Source: Pseudomonadota bacterium
GTDB taxonomy: Bacteria; Pseudomonadota; Gammaproteobacteria; Pseudomonadales; Oleiphilaceae
Direction: 5' to 3'
Assembly: GCA_002747395.1 (NCBI GenBank)
Contig: PDPE01000041.1
Coordinates: forward strand, 1-64,000
Length of the DNA stretch: 64,000 nt
Shown here: piece by piece, positions 32,933 through 42,807 of the stretch
Numbering within the stretch: position 1 is the stretch's first letter
How the letters are laid out: each line of letters opens with the position of its first letter
Notes under the pieces: generated by a model
What the model was told of the DNA's origin: nothing
The model's database searches: none
What the model saw: only the letters and a program-made list of their open reading frames with translations
Translations under genes and position numbers: made by a program

Positions 32933-35460
32933 TGTCAGGCTCGGATACAGGCTGCTTCCACTGCAATCTTCCCATACCGCCCGGCACTTCTGTTTCTATG
33001 AATTACCAGGGCAAGGAACGCTATTTTTGCTGTGAGGGATGTAAGGCCGTCACCTGTTCAATCGTGAATAACGGACTGGATGAGTATTATCAACACCGCG
33101 AGGCCACTTCTCAGAAAGCCGAAGAGCTTGACGACCAGGTGATCCGACAGCTCGAAATCTATGACAGACCGGACATTCAGGCTGAATTGATCGACTCGCT
33201 GCCCGACCAATCAACCGCAAATAATAATTCAAATTCAAAAACAGACGCTACAGAACCTGCCAACAGCCTGTCTGCCAGTTTCTATATCGACGGTATCACC
33301 TGTGCCGCCTGTATCTGGCTTATCGAGAAGTATATACAAAGGCTGAAAGGTGTTGAATCAATTAACGTCAATCATACTACACAAGTCGCGTTGATAAGGT
33401 GGAACAGCCAGGACGTAAAACTCAGCGATATTTTAAAATCAATACATCGCATTGGTTATCATGCACGTCCTTTCAAGCCTGACGAGGTAACCCTGCTTCA
33501 TAAAAAGCAACAAAGACAGGCCGTTCTTCGATTAGGCGTTGCCGGCATCGGCATGATGCAAAACATGATGCTCGCCATACCGTTATACCTGGGGGGCGAA
33601 CAGTTTTATGAAGAATTTCTGGATTTTTTCAGATGGATCAGCCTGATCGTCGCGACCCCCGTTGTCCTCTACTCTGCTCGACCTTTTTTTGATGCTGCCC
33701 TGCGGGATTTGAGGGCACGCCATTTGACTATGGATGTACCGGTTTCCCTCGCTATCTTTTCTGCTTATCTGGCCAGTTGCTGGATCACCATTCACGGCGG
33801 TGAACACGTCTATTTCGACTCGGTATGCATGTTTACCTTTTTTCTTTCAACAGGGCGCTTCCTTGAAATGAGAACCCGCTTTAAAGCCAGTGCGGGCATG
33901 CACAAGCTGGCGACTCTCCTGCCACAGACCGCAACAAAGATTGACTCACAGGGAAACCTGCAGGTTGTTCCGGCAAAGGAGTTGACGACCGGTGATACCG
34001 TACTGGTCAGAGCAGGCGAAACTTTGCCTTGCGACGGGGTCATTAGTGACGGCATATCAACAGTGAATGAATCGGCCGTCACCGGTGAATACCTTCCGCA
34101 AAACAAATCGAAGGGTGACCCGGTGATTGGCGGAACGACCAATATTGAATCTGCTATCACTGTTGTTGCCGGTAAAACCGGCCAGGATGCCCGGCTCTCA
34201 TCGATTGTCAAACTTTTTGAACAAGCCATTACAGAAAAACCCCGCATGGCTGAGGTAGCCGACAGCGTGGCCAGTTACTTTGTAGCCGGCGTGTTGCTCA
34301 TATCAAGCTGTGTATTTCTCTACTGGGGCTTTATCGCACCCAACGTAAAAACCGGGCAAGCATTTGAAATCACCTTGTCCGTTCTGGTTATCACTTGCCC
34401 CTGCGCACTGTCACTGGCAACGCCAACCACTTTTACCGCAGCGATGGACGGGTTACGCTCAGCCGGATTACTGGTCATTAAAGGGCATGTCATAGAAACC
34501 CTTGGCCGAATCAATCATATCGTGTTTGACAAAACGGGTACCCTGACCAATGGCAAGCTGACTCTGTCAAAAGCGATATACTTTGCAGACACCGGGCAAC
34601 AGGATCTGTTATTCAAAATCGCCTGTGCCATGGAACAACAGTCCACGCACCCGATATCCAGAGCATTTGTTGAACCGGGAGACAGTGCAGATCAACGGCC
34701 CATCCAGTTGGAACAACTGAAACAGACAACAGGAAAAGGAGTCGAGGCAAGCTACCAGGGGACCCGTTACCGTATCGGCAGCGAGTCATTTATTGCAGAA
34801 TGGATCAACCCGCCCTCCACCCGGCCGGTAACATCTCTGATACCTGACAATCAACACGAAGGCCCTGTCGTCTGCTTTGCCAGCGACAAAACACTATTGG
34901 CTGTGTACTACCTGAGCGATACCATCAGAGAGGAAGCCAAAGAGACGATATCACAACTCGACAAGGCTCATATCGGGACTGAAATACTAAGCGGAGATCA
35001 CGAACAGGCAGTACAGGCAGCCGCCATACAATTACATATCAACAACTACAGAGCCGAAGCTGCGCCCGAGACCAAGTTAAGCCATCTGCAACGTCTGAAA
35101 GATGAAGATAAAATTGTCGCTATGGTTGGTGATGGCATCAACGATATTCCCGTAATGGCAGGAGCGCACCTTTCCATTGCGATGGGGCAATCCTCGGATA
35201 TAACAAAGGTGCATGCAGACAGCTTGCTGTTAAAAAACGACCTGTCCTGCCTCCCGGTCATTCTCGCCATGGGCAAAAGGGCAAACGGGATATTGAAACA
35301 AAATATTGCCTGGGCAATTGTCTATAATATAATCGCTTTACCACTTGCAATAGCAGGAATGGTGCCGCCTTACCTTGCTGCAATAGGAATGTCCCTCAGT
35401 TCGCTAATAGTCGTTGTCAACGCATTGAGGGCAAAAAAGCTGCTGGAATTGAGGAATTAA
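32932..35460 (+). CDS. ccoI: CcoI/FixI, copper P-type ATPase for cbb3 oxidase
   Basis: An 842-residue heavy-metal P1B ATPase. The N-terminus has a Cys cluster (CFHCNLPIPP, CCEGCKAV), then an HMA domain with GITCAACIW. Membrane motif CPCAL, phosphorylation site DKTGTLT, and hinge GDGINDIP are all present. The family supplies copper to the CuB centre of cbb3 oxidase. Length is normal for FixI. Confidence 0.96.
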   Translation: MSGSDTGCFHCNLPIPPGTSVSMNYQGKERYFCCEGCKAVTCSIVNNGLDEYYQHREATSQKAEELDDQVIRQLEIYDRPDIQAELIDSLPDQSTANNNSNSKTDATEPANSLSASFYIDGITCAACIWLIEKYIQRLKGVESINVNHTTQVALIRWNSQDVKLSDILKSIHRIGYHARPFKPDEVTLLHKKQQRQAVLRLGVAGIGMMQNMMLAIPLYLGGEQFYEEFLDFFRWISLIVATPVVLYSARPFFDAALRDLRARHLTMDVPVSLAIFSAYLASCWITIHGGEHVYFDSVCMFTFFLSTGRFLEMRTRFKASAGMHKLATLLPQTATKIDSQGNLQVVPAKELTTGDTVLVRAGETLPCDGVISDGISTVNESAVTGEYLPQNKSKGDPVIGGTTNIESAITVVAGKTGQDARLSSIVKLFEQAITEKPRMAEVADSVASYFVAGVLLISSCVFLYWGFIAPNVKTGQAFEITLSVLVITCPCALSLATPTTFTAAMDGLRSAGLLVIKGHVIETLGRINHIVFDKTGTLTNGKLTLSKAIYFADTGQQDLLFKIACAMEQQSTHPISRAFVEPGDSADQRPIQLEQLKQTTGKGVEASYQGTRYRIGSESFIAEWINPPSTRPVTSLIPDNQHEGPVVCFASDKTLLAVYYLSDTIREEAKETISQLDKAHIGTEILSGDHEQAVQAAAIQLHINNYRAEAAPETKLSHLQRLKDEDKIVAMVGDGINDIPVMAGAHLSIAMGQSSDITKVHADSLLLKNDLSCLPVILAMGKRANGILKQNIAWAIVYNIIALPLAIAGMVPPYLAAIGMSLSSLIVVVNALRAKKLLELRN

Positions 35461-35462
35461 CG

Positions 35463-35669
35463 ATGGAAATACTCTATGCACTGATTCCACTTTCAATCAT
35501 ACTGCTGACTGTTGCCATTTATGTCATGGGATGGGCAGTCAAGTCCGGCCAGTATGACGATCTGGAGGGGCCGGCTCACAGAATCCTGTATGATGATGAC
35601 AAACATATGATCCCAACGAACAGGCCAACATCGGAAGACTCCGCCGCAAACGACAAAGAAACCGGATAA
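35463..35669 (+). CDS. ccoS: CcoS, cbb3 oxidase maturation protein
   Basis: A 68-residue protein with one N-terminal membrane helix (LYALIPLSIILLTVAIYVMGWAV) followed by KSGQYDDLEGPAHRIL, the CcoS signature. It starts two bases after the ccoI stop. It is required for placing cofactors in the oxidase in other species. Confidence 0.94.
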   Translation: MEILYALIPLSIILLTVAIYVMGWAVKSGQYDDLEGPAHRILYDDDKHMIPTNRPTSEDSAANDKETG

Positions 35670-35691
35670 CGCAATACGCAGGTAATGTATT

Positions 35692-36375
35692 TTGAGTAGT
35701 TCACCTTATATTTCCGCTTTTTTAATCGGCTTTTTAGGTTCCCTGCACTGCTTCGGAATGTGTGGAGGAATCTCTACGGCGCTTTCGCTCAGCACCAGGA
35801 CCGGTGAAGGTTTTCACCTCCGTTTGGTCTCAACCACATTGCTATATAATACGGGCAGGATTCTTTCCTACGCCATGATTGGTTGTCTGGCCGGTGCCCT
35901 GGGTGCCATTCTCACCTCGATCTGGATGGATTTTTTATTTGTACTCAGAACACTGGCTGCCATTATGCTGATTCTCGCGGGCATATACCTGACCGGGCTA
36001 TGGAACGGACTCGCCTCTATCGAGCGTGCCGGAGCGGCTATCTGGCGCAAAATATCGCCACTCGGCACCAGATTGAAACGTCGTCAATCCCCCCTGAATA
36101 CACTTTTTCTCGGCATGATCTGGGGGTGGCTGCCATGCGGCCTGGTCTATAGCGCCCTCACCTACTCGGCGACCCAGGCCAACGTGTTTCAATCCGGCCT
36201 GATCATGCTGTTTTTTGGTCTGGGCACGCTCCCGTCCATGGTCACAACCGGACTACTGGCCAATTCCCTTCAAAGCCTGAAAAACAAGCGATACGTTTAT
36301 TTACTGTCCGGCGCAATACTCATAATCTTCGGGATTATGAGTCTGCCGGTCAAATGGCATCAGCTTATTGCGTAA
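35692..36375 (+). CDS. DsbD_2/TauE-like membrane protein linked to cbb3 genes
   Basis: A 227-residue membrane protein with about six helices, family PF13386-like (UreH/DsbD_2; often called sulfite exporter TauE/SafE). The signature HCFGMCGGI lies at residues 19-27. A TTG at 35692 is the start, with AGG upstream. The same gene follows ccoS in Pseudomonas, where hemN and anr come next; here those are absent. Probably metal or redox transport linked to oxidase maturation. Confidence 0.85.
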   Translation: MSSSPYISAFLIGFLGSLHCFGMCGGISTALSLSTRTGEGFHLRLVSTTLLYNTGRILSYAMIGCLAGALGAILTSIWMDFLFVLRTLAAIMLILAGIYLTGLWNGLASIERAGAAIWRKISPLGTRLKRRQSPLNTLFLGMIWGWLPCGLVYSALTYSATQANVFQSGLIMLFFGLGTLPSMVTTGLLANSLQSLKNKRYVYLLSGAILIIFGIMSLPVKWHQLIA

Positions 36376-36587
36376 AAGTAACTAAAATCTCCCCGGTAGT
36401 GCCTCTACCGTTACTGACCTGTACCAGACTGCAGCTGTACAGACTGTAAGGTGAGACAAACAGTAAAACTTAACAGGCAACACGTATTCGAGTATCATAC
36501 TTTGCTCCAGGGGAATGCCTGTTAACCCCGGGGCCGTAACATAACGATCAGGCAAACATTCATACAATTTATTTTCAGGGGTTAACA

Positions 36588-37196
36588 ATGCAATTAAATC
36601 AAAATAACAAGTATCTTCAGCGTCTTGTCGATATGCGGGTATTTTTATCGTTTTCATTCATTTTTGTATTGCTGACGGGTTGCCAGACCACCCCATCCAA
36701 TACATTAAAATCCTTTACCGTCAACAAAGACGGAACAAAGATGGAAATACAGGAAAAAACAGAACCGGCCATCAAGTTCTTTTCCGTAAGAAAAACGATG
36801 AGTGCGGACGAACTCAAGAAGCAGGCACGCGGCATATTGGAGAAAGTAGGTACGGCTGTGGCAAAAAACCCGAAACTTGATAAAAACGGCCCTGCAACAC
36901 TGATCTACCAGGATTTGATATCCATGCCTGACGAAGCCATCACGGCAGATATCGGGTTTCCGGTGAGAGGCTACGCCAAGATTACCGGCCAATACTCACT
37001 GGTCAACAAACCCGAGTTCAAATACCTGAGCCTGGTACATTCCAGCAATAAGGAAGACCCGAAAGGAAACTGGCTTTTTCTGTACGATGTAGCAGAACAG
37101 AAAGGGTATCAGTTATCCGGCGAGGCCAGAACCGTAGCAACCTTTAGTGTCGCTGCCGGTGGTAAAAAAATCGAACTGCAACTTGGCGTAAAATAG
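36588..37196 (+). CDS. Putative lipoprotein
   Basis: A 202-residue predicted lipoprotein. AGGGG lies seven bases before the ATG at 36588. The leader ends LSFSFIFVLLTGC, giving Cys32 as the lipidation site; an internal ATG (MRVFLSF) would give a more normal leader of 17 residues. The remaining domain has KTMSADELKKQARGILEKVG and a strand-rich C-terminal half. I do not recognise the family. It has no operon partner; a strong hairpin follows. Confidence 0.75.
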   Translation: MQLNQNNKYLQRLVDMRVFLSFSFIFVLLTGCQTTPSNTLKSFTVNKDGTKMEIQEKTEPAIKFFSVRKTMSADELKKQARGILEKVGTAVAKNPKLDKNGPATLIYQDLISMPDEAITADIGFPVRGYAKITGQYSLVNKPEFKYLSLVHSSNKEDPKGNWLFLYDVAEQKGYQLSGEARTVATFSVAAGGKKIELQLGVK

Positions 37197-37200
37197 ACCT

Positions 37201-37226
37201 GACTGCCCGGGCCTCCCCGGGCAGTC
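37201..37226. terminator. Strong hairpin between convergent genes
   Basis: GACTGCCCGGG and CCCGGGCAGTC form a perfect, very GC-rich 11-base stem with a four-base loop, four bases after the lipoprotein stop. It faces the stop of a minus-strand PilZ gene. No T run is seen; it may stall both transcripts. Confidence 0.65.
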
Positions 37227-37259
37227 TGCACAGACTGCTCACGGAGGCCTGAAAAAGGT

Positions 37260-37655
37260 TTAGTCCGCCAGCCACTCTATTATCGCTTCTTTCCAGCAAA
37301 GCGAGTCGCTATCTTCGGAATCAACCAGTAACAGCCCCGCAGACCAGGCCTGTTTGCCCGCTTCAGGCATGGGTCGGGACCATTTGGTCTCAACCATTAA
37401 CTCAAATCGCTGTGAGTCAATTTCAGCAACAGTCTGCAACAGTGCGCCTGTTGGCAGCTCAACAGGAGACATAACCCGTATGCCGTTTGCACTCAAATCG
37501 AGTGCTTCGCATTCAACAACCTTATCCGACAAATCGTTTTCCGGCTCATTCGATGCAAGTAAAATACAGACCCGCACCAATGCAGTCAGGCGAGTTTCAA
37601 GACGCTTGTCATCACTTGCAATCCAGTCGTTATAATCATCATTGGCACTGTTCAT
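37260..37655 (-). CDS. PilZ domain protein
   Basis: A 131-residue single PilZ domain, the c-di-GMP receptor fold. The binding motifs RLETR (18-22) and DLSANG (53-58) match RxxxR and D/NxSxxG. The gene overlaps the stop of the upstream DUF1631 gene as ATGA, so the two should be made together. It probably relays c-di-GMP level to its partner or to motility/adhesion functions. Confidence 0.85.
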   Translation of the reverse strand: MNSANDDYNDWIASDDKRLETRLTALVRVCILLASNEPENDLSDKVVECEALDLSANGIRVMSPVELPTGALLQTVAEIDSQRFELMVETKWSRPMPEAGKQAWSAGLLLVDSEDSDSLCWKEAIIEWLAD

Positions 37656-39397
37656 GTTTTCGACATCCTGATCCGACTTACTGTTCTTTCCAGCGATTCA
37701 TCGAAGGCTGTTCCGGCATTGAGTATTCTTGCCTGCCCTTCAATCAACTGTGTTAACAAGTCGCTTTTTATAATTTCAAACCGGTTTAATCCATATCGAT
37801 CAACAAAAATCCACTTTTGTGTCGATGCAGTTTTGACAGCAAGTTTACCTTTCTCTTTTTTACCCTCACGCTCATATTCGATCCAGGCTCCCAACGTCAC
37901 TTTTTCCAATTGATCGAGGAAATAGGCTTCCTGTTCCAGCCGAAGCCGTTCCCTTTCCTCACTTTGTTCTTTTTCAGCCTTGGCCCGCAGCATTTCAGCA
38001 GTTTCTTTCGCTTTTTGATCTGCTTCCTGCCTGGCCTTTCGCATGGCCAAAACCTCGGACTTCGCCTTCTCCAACGCATTTTTACGCTGCTTCAACTGAG
38101 TTTCTGACACTTTAAACAAACCCCTGATGGTCTCGTCGAAAATCGACTGCAAACTGACGTACCCGGGCAAGAATTTCCAAAGCCCCTTGTCATACCTTTC
38201 GTTTGCCTGTGCGGCAGAAACCAGTTGAATCTTTGCACCCAGACTGTTTATCAGCAGAAGTTGATTCGTCATGGTAACAATGCCTGCAATCTGAAAACGC
38301 GCATCGGTTTCCATATCGACAAACCAGCGTTCATCGTTCATCGCCAGTTCCAGTTTGCTCGACAGAGGCTGATCACATTGACTATCACGGCCTGAGTCTG
38401 GCACACCGGAAAAATCCCGGGTTTCCACTGTTACATTCTGCAAAAGCTGTATGATCATATTTTGCATCTCGCCGAGGCGATTATGTATCTCCTTTGTTAT
38501 GCTGTTGCGCGTGGAGAATATCTGGTCCAGCGAGTCAATCAGTGTTGGCGCAACCAACATAAACGACCTGTTGTTTTTTGAAGACAACATTTTCCCGGGA
38601 GCACAGGCAAAACAAACACCAAGGCTTTGCGTCAGGCTTCGGAAAGATTCCTCGTCACTTTTACCTGCCCCCAGAGAAACCCAACGCTTGATAGCGGGCA
38701 TCCAGTCCTTGATGAGAAAGGTTTCAATCAATTCCGGTAGCGCTCGCCCCTGAAACACTTCGGCAACGATTCTCTGTGAAAAATCAGCTGCGTAACCCGC
38801 TCTGGCCAAACCGGCTTCCGATTCGAGCAAACGACTCACCGATTTCCGACGTCGCGCGTCTTGCCGCTCCAGATCCTGTTTCAGTGTCTGGAAAAGACAG
38901 GCAAGTTTGTCTTCATTGAACAGTTCCTCGGAAAAGAACACCGCATCCATCGTTTCATCGGTACGAAAAAACGGGTTCCTGGAAGACCCGGCAGAAATCG
39001 ACACACCGATTTGCCTTTGCAGAAACAGGTCGATGGTTTTTAATAAACGGCCGGCAAAAGCGGTTTTGTTTTTTGCCCGAATCAGTGCACAGGCGAATAT
39101 ATAGCGCCATTTGTTTGCTCTCTGACAAACACTGTCGGCAAAATTGTTTTTTCTGAAAAAACCATCAAATATCCGGTCAGCAACAAACAGACTGTTGACC
39201 AACTCCGGCCTTAAACGTGCATTTTTAAACTCGTGCCTGTACCACTCGATCAAGCCACCACTTTTATCGGCTCGCAGACTTGTCAACTCGCCAATCAACC
39301 GTTGCTCGGAAGCGGGATCAAAATGATGCTCCCCCCCCAGTGTATAGTACAGATGGGGAACACGAAGACTTTTCAGGATTATGTCTGACTGGTCCAC
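37652..39397 (-). CDS. DUF1631 family protein
   Basis: A 581-residue protein. The C-terminal part (about 440-581) has a long charged coiled coil (LKQRKNALEKAKSEVLAMRK and on), then LEKVTLGAWIEYEREGKKEKGKLAVK and WIFVDRYGLNRFEI, the DUF1631 ending, which resembles a PilZ-like barrel. The N-terminal 400 residues are helical. It is shorter than many DUF1631 proteins of about 700-750 residues. GTG start. It is first in a two-gene unit with the PilZ gene, suggesting a c-di-GMP link. Confidence 0.8.
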   Translation of the reverse strand: MDQSDIILKSLRVPHLYYTLGGEHHFDPASEQRLIGELTSLRADKSGGLIEWYRHEFKNARLRPELVNSLFVADRIFDGFFRKNNFADSVCQRANKWRYIFACALIRAKNKTAFAGRLLKTIDLFLQRQIGVSISAGSSRNPFFRTDETMDAVFFSEELFNEDKLACLFQTLKQDLERQDARRRKSVSRLLESEAGLARAGYAADFSQRIVAEVFQGRALPELIETFLIKDWMPAIKRWVSLGAGKSDEESFRSLTQSLGVCFACAPGKMLSSKNNRSFMLVAPTLIDSLDQIFSTRNSITKEIHNRLGEMQNMIIQLLQNVTVETRDFSGVPDSGRDSQCDQPLSSKLELAMNDERWFVDMETDARFQIAGIVTMTNQLLLINSLGAKIQLVSAAQANERYDKGLWKFLPGYVSLQSIFDETIRGLFKVSETQLKQRKNALEKAKSEVLAMRKARQEADQKAKETAEMLRAKAEKEQSEERERLRLEQEAYFLDQLEKVTLGAWIEYEREGKKEKGKLAVKTASTQKWIFVDRYGLNRFEIIKSDLLTQLIEGQARILNAGTAFDESLERTVSRIRMSKT

Positions 39398-39678
39398 AAC
39401 GATTTGCCAATTAGAATGAGAAAAAACAAGGTAACTGAGAACATTATCTCAAAAAGGCCTGAAATTACAGTAAAGAAGTTTTACCCTGGTTATCGGATCT
39501 GTTCAATAAATGCGGTTAACAGGCCACGGCCGACAGGCGACCGTTAACAAAACCCGCTTGAAAGATAGCCAACACCAGTCATTAGTGCAATTTCGATCCC
39601 AGAATAAACAGACATTCACTGTAACATCGCTTCCGGAAGCTTTATAATCTGCCACCCTTTTACGACCGGCTCTCCATT

Positions 39679-40752
39679 ATGACTAACAATGCGATTAACA
39701 ATCTAAACGTTGAAAAAACCGAACGGCTTATCACACCAGGCCAGCTTAAAAGTGAAATTCCTCTCACAGATAAAGCAAGGGCGACAGTTCTCAAGGGGCG
39801 GGAAACCATTGAGAATATCCTGGATAAAAAAGACCACCGACTGTTTATTGTCATCGGGCCGTGCTCCATTCACGATGTCGATGCAGCCCGGGAATATGCA
39901 ACCAGGCTGAAGAAACTGGCTGACGAAGTGAGTGATACCATTTATCTGGTCATGCGGGTCTATTTCGAAAAGCCGCGCACTACCGTTGGCTGGAAAGGCC
40001 TGATCAATGATCCTCACCTGGATGATTCCTTCGATATACAGGAAGGGCTGCATATTGGCCGACGGCTGCTAATGGACGTGGCTGAAACAGGCTTGCCAAC
40101 GGCCACCGAAGCACTTGACCCCATTTCCCCCCAATATTTGCAAGATACAATAGCCTGGTCAGCGATCGGAGCCCGAACAACGGAATCACAAACTCACCGG
40201 GAAATGAGCAGTGGTCTTTCAGCCTCGATCGGATTTAAAAATGGCACTGACGGAAACCTGAGTGTTGCGATTAATGCGATGAAATCCGTTCAGCACCCAC
40301 ACAGTTTTTTGGGAATCGATAATGATGGACAGGTTTCCATCATTCGTACCAAAGGCAACCGTTACGGGCACGTTGTATTGCGCGGTGGCGGTGGCAACCC
40401 CAACTATGACTCCGTCAATGTTTCCCTATGCGAAAAAGAACTGAAGAAAGCAAAGTTGCGAAATGCGATAATGATCGATTGCAGCCATGAAAATTCCAGA
40501 AAAGACCCCGCAATGCAGCCATTGGTCATACAGGATGTTGCTCACCAGATTATTGAAGGCAATAAATCCATCGTGGGTCTGATGGTTGAGAGCAACCTGA
40601 ACTGGGGCAATCAGCCCATCCCCAGGAATCTCGAAGAACTGAAGTACGGTGTATCCATCACTGATGCATGCATAGACTGGAAAACGACCGAATCTGCCAT
40701 TCGGGACATCAGATCAAAACTGAAGGACGTTTTACCTGAACGATTGAAATAA
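39679..40752 (+). CDS. aroG: 3-deoxy-7-phosphoheptulonate synthase (type I)
   Basis: A 357-residue DAHP synthase, which joins PEP and erythrose 4-phosphate as the first step of aromatic amino acid synthesis. Motifs: VIGPCSIHD (57-65), MRVYFEKPRTTVGWKG, and DCSHENSRKDP. Length is normal for AroG/F/H types. The feedback type (Phe, Tyr or Trp) cannot be read with certainty. The last codons and stop are duplicated just downstream. Confidence 0.96.
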   Translation: MTNNAINNLNVEKTERLITPGQLKSEIPLTDKARATVLKGRETIENILDKKDHRLFIVIGPCSIHDVDAAREYATRLKKLADEVSDTIYLVMRVYFEKPRTTVGWKGLINDPHLDDSFDIQEGLHIGRRLLMDVAETGLPTATEALDPISPQYLQDTIAWSAIGARTTESQTHREMSSGLSASIGFKNGTDGNLSVAINAMKSVQHPHSFLGIDNDGQVSIIRTKGNRYGHVVLRGGGGNPNYDSVNVSLCEKELKKAKLRNAIMIDCSHENSRKDPAMQPLVIQDVAHQIIEGNKSIVGLMVESNLNWGNQPIPRNLEELKYGVSITDACIDWKTTESAIRDIRSKLKDVLPERLK

Positions 40753-40767
40753 CTGATTGAAATAACT
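40742..40767. repeat. 13-bp exact tandem duplication at aroG stop
   Basis: GATTGAAATAACT occurs twice without a gap. The first copy holds the last sense codons and TAA stop of aroG. Confidence 0.85.
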
Positions 40768-40849
40768 GCGCCACATATTGCCGGAAGCGCTATGCTAATA
40801 AAAAGCAATACCATTACATTGGTGTGAATTTCTACTTGAGCCCATTCAG

Positions 40850-41272
40850 ATGAACGCTTTCCAACAACGAGAATATATCAGACACCCGGCAAGTATACCG
40901 CTTGAAGTCAAGGCCAAAGCAATGGCCAGACGCTATCACCTGAAAGTAAAGAATGTCAGTTACGGCGGTCTGTCCTTTGCGTCGCCCACGGCTTTGGAGA
41001 AAGGCTCGGTGATTGTTATTGAAATCCCTTCTGTAAAGCCGGCTTTTTTAGTCAGCGCCATTGTTCGATGGTGCAGAAAAAATGAAACCCGTTATCTGGT
41101 TGGTGTCCGTTTCCTGGACGAAGAGGACGCGTTTCGCGCAAGAATGGTTGAGCAGGTCTGCCATATAGAAGAATACCGGGCAGCAGCAAAGCGAGAGGAA
41201 GGGAGGGAACTGTCAGAGAATGAAGCCTCCATTGAGTGGATAGAAAAACACGCGACCGAATTTCCAAAGTAA
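40850..41272 (+). CDS. PilZ domain protein
   Basis: A 140-residue protein with a PilZ domain at residues 5-105: QREYIRHPASIPLEVKA (RxxxR motif) and NVSYGGLSF (N-x-S-x-x-G). The C-terminal tail (about 30 residues) is charged. A cytosolic c-di-GMP receptor. It stands alone between aroG and dcm. Confidence 0.87.
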   Translation: MNAFQQREYIRHPASIPLEVKAKAMARRYHLKVKNVSYGGLSFASPTALEKGSVIVIEIPSVKPAFLVSAIVRWCRKNETRYLVGVRFLDEEDAFRARMVEQVCHIEEYRAAAKREEGRELSENEASIEWIEKHATEFPK

Positions 41273-41290
41273 CAGGTTCAAAGTAACACA
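41262..41290. repeat. Short duplication spanning the PilZ stop codon
   Basis: TTCCAAAGTAACAGG is followed by TTCAAAGTAACACA, near-copies of about 14 bases, with the TAA stop of the PilZ gene in the first copy. Confidence 0.55.
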
Positions 41291-41399
41291 ATTGACCGTG
41301 AGCTCGTGGAAACCTCGCACAAAGTGCGTCAGTTTCCCGATATTGTCAAATCAACAGAAACACCGGGAACCGTTAGGAAGACCGGAAAGACCCACGAGG

Positions 41400-42779
41400 T
41401 CAACAAGAGCAGGCACGAACAGGCGTATCCGACTCCGGCCTGATTGCCGAACGACTGGAAACAGGCAAGGTTGAAGGAAACTGCGGTACAGACGCACCGT
41501 TTAACGCCCTGGCCCGGATGATATATGGCCTCATAATTTTTGCAACGGCGGAAAATACGGGCACGACAACACTGTTGCCAAACTGTTTGTAGGCCTGTGT
41601 ATCAGATACAGGAATAACAAACCGGCTTTCACCAAACGCATCAAATCCCATAAGCCTTGCACACTCCCCGGGTGTCAGGCGGCGCGGTCTCTTTCCCGGG
41701 CCGCGATCAACAAGAATCTCGGAACCATCCTTGTAATATCTGGCAGATAACGTTCTGGTAGAGCGATCTTCGGCTGTCACTTTACCATAGCCAAAGCCGT
41801 TTCCGGCTGCCTTATGCTTGTCGGCATAATCCTTGAGATACTTCCAGAGTCCTGGAGTGAGAGTATATTTTGACTCGACCGAATTGGCAGGCTCAAGGAT
41901 ATCACCAACCTTTGGCTCTTTTTCCGGAAAATATTGCGTTACATCCCGGAGCGATAAATCTCCTGTTCCGCCCAAATCCTTTCTGAACGCAACCAGAACA
42001 ATCCGCTCCCGATTTTGGGGGACAAAGTTCCTGGCATTGATTACTTTGGGATCAGATACAGAATGATCAAATTCCCTGTCAGCCACCTCATATCCAAGTT
42101 CATCCAGCGTATTCATAATAACCTTGAATGTTTTACCACGGTCATGGCTCTTCAGGTTTTTTACATTTTCCAACAGAACCGCGACAGGCTTCCTGGCCTC
42201 GATGATACGTGCAACATCAAAAAACAGTGTGCCTTGCGTATCATCCTCAAAACCATGAGCGCGTCCAAGAGAATTTTTCTTTGAAACCCCGGCAATGGAA
42301 AAGGGTTGGCAAGGGAACCCGGCCAGCAACACATCATGGTCAGGAATGATCTTGTTGATATGTGCATAAGCCTGCTTTTTGCTCATGCCTTCAGGCTGTG
42401 TAATTTCCTTGATGTCTCCATGAATTTCATGGTCACAGTAGAAATTGGCCTGATAGGTTCGCACCGCGTATTTATCGTATTCACTGGTAAAAACGCATTT
42501 TCCACGGGCATTTTCAAAGCCCTTTCGAATACCGCCGATACCTGCAAAGAGATCAATGAAGGTAAAATCATGGTCGTCATTTTCCGGGGGGGCAGGCAGC
42601 ATGGATTGAAGGTCTGCACGCTCGGCACGGGTTAGCCAGTTATTGGCTGCTCTTTTCTGTCCACCTTTCAGCCACCTGTTGACAACCTCTCTCGGGTGAC
42701 AAATTTTGTCGGCTACATCCTGCTGGGAAAAGATTGTTGAAACTTTGACCAGCAAGTCGAAATCGGACGGTTCATCCAT
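41400..42779 (-). CDS. dcm: Dcm-type DNA (cytosine-5) methyltransferase
   Basis: A C5 methyltransferase closely like E. coli Dcm (CCWGG), so inner-C methylation of CCWGG is the likely activity. Motifs: [16 protein letters not shown] (I), [11 protein letters not shown] (IV, catalytic Cys), [11 protein letters not shown] (VI), QNRERIVLV (VIII), [14 protein letters not shown] (X). The start at 42779 is chosen because AAGG lies seven bases upstream; longer in-frame starts reach 42866. It gives 459 residues. Residues 18-40 ([21 protein letters not shown]) look like a helix-turn-helix. A nested palindrome lies just upstream. No restriction enzyme or vsr gene is next to it, so it is an orphan. Confidence 0.93.
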   Translation of the reverse strand: MDEPSDFDLLVKVSTIFSQQDVADKICHPREVVNRWLKGGQKRAANNWLTRAERADLQSMLPAPPENDDHDFTFIDLFAGIGGIRKGFENARGKCVFTSEYDKYAVRTYQANFYCDHEIHGDIKEITQPEGMSKKQAYAHINKIIPDHDVLLAGFPCQPFSIAGVSKKNSLGRAHGFEDDTQGTLFFDVARIIEARKPVAVLLENVKNLKSHDRGKTFKVIMNTLDELGYEVADREFDHSVSDPKVINARNFVPQNRERIVLVAFRKDLGGTGDLSLRDVTQYFPEKEPKVGDILEPANSVESKYTLTPGLWKYLKDYADKHKAAGNGFGYGKVTAEDRSTRTLSARYYKDGSEILVDRGPGKRPRRLTPGECARLMGFDAFGESRFVIPVSDTQAYKQFGNSVVVPVFSAVAKIMRPYIIRARALNGASVPQFPSTLPVSSRSAIRPESDTPVRACSC

Positions 42780-42807
42780 ACTTTGGCCTTCAATGTATGC
42801 GAGTTGA

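Noticed and set aside
41273..41429. About 50 open codons in frame after the PilZ stop, as if the gene had been longer
   Set aside because: The PilZ domain is complete before the stop and the following residues have no family likeness; the end also overlaps dcm on the other strand.
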